Shown one piece after another: positions 57,665-64,000 of a DNA stretch of 64,000 nt. Position 1 is the stretch's first letter, and each line of letters begins with the position of its first letter. This DNA is from Sphagnum compactum (Eukaryota > Bryophyta > Sphagnopsida > Sphagnales), in NCBI GenBank assembly GCA_965153455.1, contig OZ234501.1:5642001-5706000 (forward strand), read 5' to 3'. Both the position numbers and the translations under genes were made by a program. The notes under the pieces were generated by a model, which had not been told where the DNA came from, did no database searches, and worked only from the letters and a program-made list of their open reading frames with translations.

Positions 57665-58380
57665 ATGCCTGTGCAATACTACACGGGATGCTTTTCCACA
57701 GTTGCAACAAGGAGGTATGGTTCCATAGAGGTTTGCACACATTATCCTGTGCCTTGTTTTTTTCCATAAAGATACTCCTCCCATGCTCGTGGGTCTACAT
57801 CCATTTTCACTATGTGCCATGCACATTTGGGGACTGTCTGTTGTGCATCTTGCAATAAAGCATCTTCCCTCCTAGGATAAACATTCTTAATCTTTGTTTC
57901 TGTCTCTTTTCTTCCTCTTGTTCTTTCTTGATTTTTTGCTTCTCTTCGTTGTTCCTCTTTCTTCTTGGTTTCCTTGGTCTTCTCCTTCTTTTTAGGTTTT
58001 GTTGGAGCAGCCCACATTATGGCTGAGTAATCCTGCTACTGTCAGTATGGTGGCTGAAACTCATCATGTTGGTTCATGTCAACCATTGACCTCCACCACT
58101 GTTGGGACTGATGAAGTTGGAGGACGTTATGGTAGCTTGTCAGTACTGTACATATTGCTATTGAAGGTTTCTGAACATACACTGCTGCTGTTGTTGAAAC
58201 CGCACAGTTTTGGTTTTGTTTTCTCTGTTCTTTAGGTCTGAGTCTTCTGGTATGTCATCACCCCCGAAATCTTTATATCCCTCTTGTACTATTATCTCTC
58301 TATTCTATTGTGGTTGAATTCAATTGTATGTATGGAGAAGTTCCCAGTTCTCGGTCTCTCTTCTGAATCGGACCCCCTAC
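57660..58380 (+). repeat. Duplicated flank containing an older copy of the same retroelement tail
   Basis: 58010-58200 resembles 57300-57480 inside the inserted element (shared ATGGCTGAGT, GCTGAAACTCA-like text, GGGACTGATGAAGTTGGAGG and a closing TTGAAGGTTTCTGAAC). The same text is in the left arm at about 45300-45510. An earlier insertion of a related element therefore predates the duplication. Confidence 0.5.
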
Positions 58381-58817
58381 TGTGCTTTTGTCGGTTCACA
58401 ACGAGTTTTCTCACAATGTCCATACAAAAGGAAATTTAGGTCAGGTTTTTAAGTTGATGCTAAATACCCTTCCACTTGGTTCAAGGTGATGCTAAAGAAT
58501 CTTATAGAACTCCTTGAAACAAGTAGGTCAGTAGTTCAAAAATATCTAAAGAGGTAGGTTAGCATTTGCAACAATGAATATGTGCAGTACCTTTTGTCTA
58601 CAGGCTACATAGCAGGCCATCCACCTAGTGTCCACGAGGCTCAACATATGGCAAACAGGCACTAGCCACCTGGATACCATGAGAGATGGCTGGTTGGTGG
58701 ACAAAATACTTTTCCATTGGGTTCCAGATCTCTACCCTAACCAAGGTGGTTAGCTCAATTGTTGTTTTGACTACCTACCTAATAAAAACTATGTAGCCCT
58801 TAACTAAGAACTAACTA

Positions 58818-58961
58818 CTAACCATGTCTACATGCATCCTTTGTAGCCACCTGTTGTCCTACCAACTTAAATGACTGAATCTAGCTCTACTAACCATGTC
58901 TACATGCATCCTTTGTAGCCACCTGTTGTCCTTTCAACTTAAATGACTGAATCTGCATAGG
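58818..58961. repeat. 72-bp tandem duplication
   Basis: CTAACCATGTCTACATGCAT and the following sequence occur at 58818-58889 and again from 58890, nearly identical over 72 bp. This indicates a recent local duplication in non-coding DNA. Confidence 0.8.
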
Positions 58962-59940
58962 ATAGGTTACCAAGGTGAAAGCTGCTGTCAACACAGTTGG
59001 AACTTGGTGTTCATGCACAATTGAGTCATAACTGGTTGCCAATGGGTGCCTCGTGCTCCCGTTTGCCGAGAGGATGTGAGTTACAAGCCATTACCCACAA
59101 GTGCCCAAGTACCTGATTGGCCCAGGCTCATAACCTCATCTTCTCGCTCCTCCAGTGCTACCAATTGGTGTGTCCCTGTAACACACACTGACCAACAAGA
59201 TTTGAGGCAACCCAGCTGCTCTCACCAGTTACCTAGTCCATAACAGGCTTGCAATGTGATGGTGCTCTAGTGGGTGGCGGTCCAATCTGGTTTGCCCCAC
59301 ACATGTTATGTGTGATTTTATGGTTGGGAGGGAGAGCCAATCTATGGATCTTGTTTCAAATTCTTCTAATGAGTTCTCCTTGTGATTTGCTCATGTGTTT
59401 CTGTTTCCTGTTGTTGCCTGTGAGGCTTTTTTTATCAAGAAAACAGGGGACAACAAATAACTTGGTGGATTGAGCTTCATAGTAACAACTTAAGAGATTT
59501 GAAGAAATCCCTTAGTGTATTTGGAGGGTGTCTTGTATCCGATTTTATTCCTCTTATACGGAGAGGGATTTTACTGCCACTCCTTGAGAGTGGAACGGGT
59601 CTTACACCTATAAGTAGGCATAAGAACCCTGCCTTGCCTGTGCAGCATGATCTATGCATGTTTTATGATGATAGCATTTGCCTTTTGCTTTATGATGGGT
59701 AAAACCCATGAACGGAGACATTCTCAAAATGGGTGCCGATGTTGAGGGCATGGAGTGGGGCCTGTGACATCCAATTCTGCCACCTAGCTTTTAGTCATAT
59801 CACACACAATGTGAAAGTTATAATGAGCAAATTTGAACTCATTAACATAGATTTTTTTCATTTTGAGAAGATTTAATATGATATAATCCTTAGCATCATG
59901 ACCAAGGTTTTTTTTTTTCCCGATTTTGTGAGTTAGGTGG

Positions 59941-60140
59941 GTTGGTGATTTATCCAGAGGAGGATTTAACCAAATTTGGCTACAGGTTAGAGAGGACATT
60001 AGAATGTTTTTGGATTCCTTCTATGTTTTGGTGATATGGCGTTTTGGTGATATTGTCTAACTATGTTGGTTTCAAATTTCCACCCCCCCTTGGAATATGG
60101 TGATTTTGGGCCATTTTTTCCAAAAGAATCCTTTGTAGGA
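59941..60140 (+). repeat. Dispersed repeat family R1, copy 3
   Basis: Text GGTGATTTATCCAGAGGAGG and TTTAACCAAATTTGGCTACA, followed later by ATATGGTGATTTTGGGCCAT, in parallel with the copy at 20328-20500. Confidence 0.6.
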
Positions 60141-61246
60141 TTCACCTGCCCTTTTTTTTTGGTCCAGCAACAAATATTCACTAAGAAAAAAATTAAAATG
60201 TCGATATGACAATAAAAAGAATGATTTAATTCATTTGTTTCCAAACATTTTCTATTTTACACCACCAAAACTTGTGAAAGACTATAAGTCCAAAAATTCA
60301 TATAACTGACTTATCAATCTTCATTTTTTTGTCCTTTACTAATTTCAGGAATAACTTTAATTTCATGAAATTGTTTTTCTAGCCATTTTTACCTCAAAAA
60401 AAACATTGCATATCATTTTTCCGTAACAAACACATCAATGATATGATTAATTAATAATCATAAATATGTGGCATTGGACAAAAATGTCATATGGACCCCT
60501 TTTTCAAATACCTAATGCTAAGAATTAATATGATCCAAAGTTTCATTTGAAGATTTTTTCAAAATGCAAAATTAAGTTTTATAATCAGAAGACACAATGA
60601 ACTCTTCATGGGCCAATTGCAAACTTCAAGGGTTGTGTTAATCAAATATTACAATATTGTCACTATTAAAAATCTCCAGTTTTCTAGATTTATCTAGAAT
60701 TTATGGTTTCAAGCGGCTCATATATATATATAAGTAATTCAAAATAACATTATCAAAACCTTTTTCAAAAATAACATGTGCCTTGAAAATATATATTAAA
60801 AATTCAAATTGAAACATGCTTACAAGTTTTTACTTTGTTTTGATATTAAAATTGAAATATATAAGATGTATGAATTTAATTGTTCAAACAAATCTTTCGT
60901 TTCTTGAAGGTAAAAATGAAACATGTCATTTTGCTAAGACATTTTTTATAAATCATTAAGAAATGACCATTAAATTAAAGTGAAAAAAAAGTGATGATAA
61001 AAGTACATACTAATATTTATTATATTAAATAGACTTATATCTCCTTTACCATTATTGTTACCTCTTTCTCACATTTTCAAAGTGAAGCTAAAATAATTAT
61101 TTAATTATGAAAACACATTCCATAAATCCATAACCTTTTTTCTTGGCCACGGGGTTTTAGTATTTCAAAATTTGTTTGTACTTTCTAGCCATTAAACCCA
61201 AGTCCCAACCTGTGTTTTGATTTTCAATTTGTGATGTTGCTCGAGT

Positions 61247-61330
61247 GGCGATCATCCATAAGTATATTTAGCCAAATTTATGGGTATTCAAAAATATGAA
61301 AGCAGAAAATCTCAAGCACCATTTCGTATT
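61247..61330 (+). repeat. Dispersed repeat family R1, copy 4
   Basis: Text GGCGATCATCCATAAGTATA and TTTAGCCAAATTTATGGG. The most diverged of the four copies after the core. Confidence 0.5.
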
Positions 61331-62033
61331 GTATACAGTTGTGACCATTTTTTGCCACTATTTATAAAAATAAAAAATTCGCCCACAAAAACGAGAATTT
61401 TATTAATTACATCATTTACAGGCCAGCACTTTCTCCGCATATAAGGGCAGGGGGCGGTGTTTAGCGTCTTCGGTCTAGAGGACGATCGCACGGTCAGATT
61501 TGAGATCGGATAACTGATTTGGATTCAGGACGACGGTGTGGATGTTTTTGCTTCACACCGCGCGGAGATCTGACGGTTCGATCCCTCGCAAATTCAATCC
61601 GGAGTCCCGACGAAGAATCAAGGGTTTTTTTCTAAAACCAGGGAAGAAGAGATAGAGATGAGATGGCGGATTGGGTCAAAAGCTTTCCTCGCGTCAGCAG
61701 AAGTCAGATGTAGAAATCGTGCAAAATGGACGCAACCCGGTGGCGTCAAGATCACAGACGCAACAGCTGAAGAATCGAGATCTGTAGGTAGCACACATCC
61801 AGCATGACAGCATCTAGAAGAGAGCAAGAGGGCAGGGAAGGAGGAGGAGCAGGAGCAGGAGGGGGAAAGAGTTGGTGTGTGTGTTTTTTTGTTCGGTGTT
61901 GTGATTTGAATGAAGGGTCAAAGTTCAGACTTTTGGAAAGAGTCGTCGTTGGGAGAATGGAGAGCACTGGAGACTCGAGACTCTCCTGGCTGGCATGCAG
62001 TCAGCTGTTTGTCTGCTTGCAATGAAGGACATT

Positions 62034-62063
<30 letters not shown>
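62034..62063. repeat. (TTG)n microsatellite
   Basis: Ten TTG units in a row within the GC-richer region about 530 bp upstream of the plastid-targeting exon. Confidence 0.9.
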
Positions 62064-62064
<1 letters not shown>

Positions 62065-62595
62065 GCACGTGGTTTAGCGTCACCCCTCACTAACTGCATT
62101 TTTGTGTGCTGCAATCCCCCAATGTCAATGCTGCAAAAGCATTGTAAGGAGGAAGAGGAGGAGGAACTCGCAGGAGATCTTAGTGAAAAACGCACTTACT
62201 TTTGTCATGTTTTCGTTCGAGAAAGACATTATTGGGAGACACACATACTACACACACAACTCAAAGAAACCCACATTCTTTAGCAGAGGAGTGCAAGGCA
62301 TTAGACGCCAAGAAATCGACACGAAAAGATTGCGCTTACTAAAAGGACTAATAACGCACTCTCGCTTTCCGCTCGCTCTAGAGATTTCGACTGGAGAACA
62401 CACATGGTATATAGATAGATAGAGACGCCTGATTTGAAGGAAGAGACCTCTCGCAGCGAATAATATCCATATATATTTTGAGACCAGATCTGGGCACAGA
62501 GAGAGCGAGAGAGGTCGCAGTGTTATTGTGGGGAGCTTTTGTTTCTCCTCTCCCTATTTGTAGAGAGTTTCCTTCGGAGATTCTTCGAACCAGCA

Positions 62596-62783
62596 ATGGC
62601 AGCAGCCACGATCGCCAATCTTGCTGCGGTGCCAACCGCCTCCTTGGCGTACCTGAAGGCGGCACGCCTCGAGAGTTCGTCGCAATCCGCCTCCTTGTCG
62701 CTGCGCGTGAGGTCGATATCGTCGCAATCCGCTTCGTCCTCGTCCTCGTCCTCGTCCTCGTCGCTTCGCGTGAGAGCATCGAA
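62596..62783 (+). CDS. Probable first exon of a plastid-targeted protein (partial, unidentified)
   Basis: The ATG at 62596 opens MAAATIANLAAVPTASLAY followed by a long Ser/Ala/Arg-rich, acid-poor stretch with SLRVRS and a serine run, ending SLRVRASK. This composition is typical of a chloroplast transit peptide, with VRAS near the likely cleavage site. Serine runs come from TCG/TCC-rich repeats at 62735-62762. A donor GTGTAA at 62784 or GTGAGA at 62770 could end the exon. A TATA-like ATATATATTTTG lies at 62470. The mature protein was not identified. Confidence 0.5.
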
Positions 62784-64000
62784 GTGTAATTGTTTTGAGC
62801 GAATCTTGATAAGTCCCGGTTGCCATCATTTCTCTCAATATGCGATACTCCGAGCGGAGAGAGCGCATCACCACAGAATCAATGCTAGCGTCAACGAGGT
62901 TCACGTCGGCAACCAAACGTCCGAGCTGGTGAGAATCTGTGTCCTCTTTTCCCGAAGGTCAGGATTTTCTTGGCTTTTTTGTTCGAGGCAGGCGGCTCTT
63001 CTTCTTCCCTGTATGAAACAGCCCAACTATGTTGTCACGAAATCCAAACCTCGACAAAAGATAGGAAACTCGGAGATAGTCACGGAATTTTCACGCAATG
63101 CAATGAGAGTCTTGTCTTTTGGGGGTGGCGGGTTCTCATTGCAGGTTTTGATCAATGCTTCAGTACAACAGTTTCTTGACACACATGCAAAATGCACAAG
63201 TGAGAGCTACTGCTACTACTCTTGTTACCCTTCTCCTCCTCCTGATTGAATTGCAGTGAGAACCTGACGACAACAAAGACAAGAGAAGATCTGAAAATGT
63301 AGAAGAAGGTGACCATACCTTCAATGGTTTTGTTTCTTGAGTCTGGACACAGGAATCACAGATGACGGCAAATGGATCTCTGAGTGCTCGTGTGTGAAAA
63401 CCTAAACCTTGTTTTTGACACAAAGTTAAGAAACACATACAATGTATAATTCTTTAAAGCTTTTTTGTGTGATCTTGTTTGAATCAGGAACATATACAAA
63501 GACACATCTCCATGACCATGAACCAAGTGTCTTGCAGAGGCTTGAGAATATATACATCATGTTTTGCATTCTTACCAAAGATGTTTTGCTGATTATGATG
63601 CAGCTATTGAAGAGAAGGGTGTCAATAGAAATGCGTCAGTAGAAGAGTTTGAGCAGCTTTTGATGGTGGGTGTTATGTGAAGCCCTTGTTCTTTGTGTTT
63701 GGTTGTCATTTCAGTAGTAAAACCTTCAACATCACCACAGTTGTGTTCATGTTCTGGTTTGCAGTGCTGCCTTGCTCACTCTTTTTCTTAAGTGATTTTC
63801 CTGGCTTTTTTGTGGTCATATGTAATCCATTAAGTTAAGCATTCTCCAGTAAGAATGACACTGGTTTTGTTTGCTGAACTTGGATGCATGTGATGATGAC
63901 CAGTCTGCCACCACCTCTTCTAAATGTTTGTAAACAGGAACTAAGAGAACATGATCATCAATTCAAGCCTACTACTACTCACAGTGCTGTTAAAATTTGC
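62784..64000 (+). other. Downstream introns/exons of the plastid-protein gene, unresolved
   Basis: The best candidate exon is 63604-63665, between acceptor GATGCAG and donor GTGGGT, coding IEEKGVNRNASVEEFEQLLM in an acidic, helix-like stretch that looks protein-coding. I do not recognise the family and cannot connect it in phase to the first exon, so at least one more exon is missing from this model. The rest shows no feature. Confidence 0.3.

Larger units (their letters stand above)
54310..58632 (+). repeat. Right arm of the inverted segmental duplication
   Basis: Reverse-complement counterpart of 44860-47735. It is longer because of a 1.6-kb retroelement insertion (56051-57647). It carries the intact SEC13 gene. 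Confidence 0.85.
58962..62033. other. Gene-poor region with dispersed repeats
   Basis: No gene is recognised. It holds a relative of the 39352-39560 foldback element near 59610-59740, two R1 repeats (59941-60140 and 61247-61330) and otherwise very AT-rich DNA. From 61430 GC content rises and the text looks like the upstream region of the gene that starts at 62596. Confidence 0.45.

Noticed and set aside
61560-61610. Possible tRNA: GGTTCGATCC resembles a T-loop/B-box
   Set aside because: No A-box, acceptor stem or anticodon arm could be folded around it.

Overview
The window is nuclear DNA from a land plant, most likely a seedless one (bryophyte, lycophyte or fern). The evidence is spliceosomal introns of about 60-500 bp, plant-type genes (COR413 cold-regulated membrane protein, PUS7/TruD, a plant-type pfkB kinase, SEC13), plant telo-box motifs next to promoters, and Ty3/gypsy and non-LTR reverse transcriptases of a type I associate with seedless plants. 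That placement is inference; no species can be named from sequence alone.

Layout. 1.3-6.6 kb (-): an 11-exon pfkB-family kinase. 8.3-15.2 kb (-): a 19-exon PUS7-like tRNA/mRNA pseudouridine synthase with one U12-type AT-AC intron and two GC-AG introns. 15.8-26.4 kb: AT-rich, gene-poor DNA with repeats and a decayed non-LTR reverse transcriptase (22.3-24.2 kb, -). 26.5-28.4 kb (-): an intact three-exon COR413 gene. 30.3-37.9 kb (+): a dead but readable Ty3/gypsy retrotransposon. 38-44.8 kb: foldback and MITE-like elements. 44.9-47.7 kb and 54.3-58.6 kb: an inverted segmental duplication carrying SEC13. The right copy is an intact three-exon gene and the left copy is a pseudogene. 47.7-54.3 kb: AT-rich spacer with a promoter-like repeat and a hAT-like transposase fragment. 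58.6-62.5 kb: repeats and non-coding DNA. 62.6 kb (+): probable first exon of a plastid-targeted protein that may continue past the window.

Main result. The gypsy element has a cytosine-5 DNA methyltransferase domain embedded between protease and reverse transcriptase, with motif I, the catalytic PCQ, the ENV motif, the target-recognition end and motif X all in order. It also ends its polyprotein in a PHD-type zinc finger. A retroelement carrying both a DNA-methylation writer and a chromatin-reader-like module is unusual. DNMT-bearing LTR retrotransposons have been described from charophyte algae and dinoflagellates, so the domain itself has precedent. A second result is a 1.6-kb Penelope-like reverse-transcriptase insertion inside the right SEC13 arm. 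It has a 17-bp target duplication, a readable empty site in the left arm and an apparently retained intron.

The host genes do not form an operon or a shared pathway. They are independent housekeeping or stress genes: RNA modification, sugar-kinase family, COPII/nuclear pore, cold-responsive membrane protein and a plastid protein. Exon boundaries were inferred by eye from splice sites, codon phase and remembered family consensus, so they need transcript confirmation.
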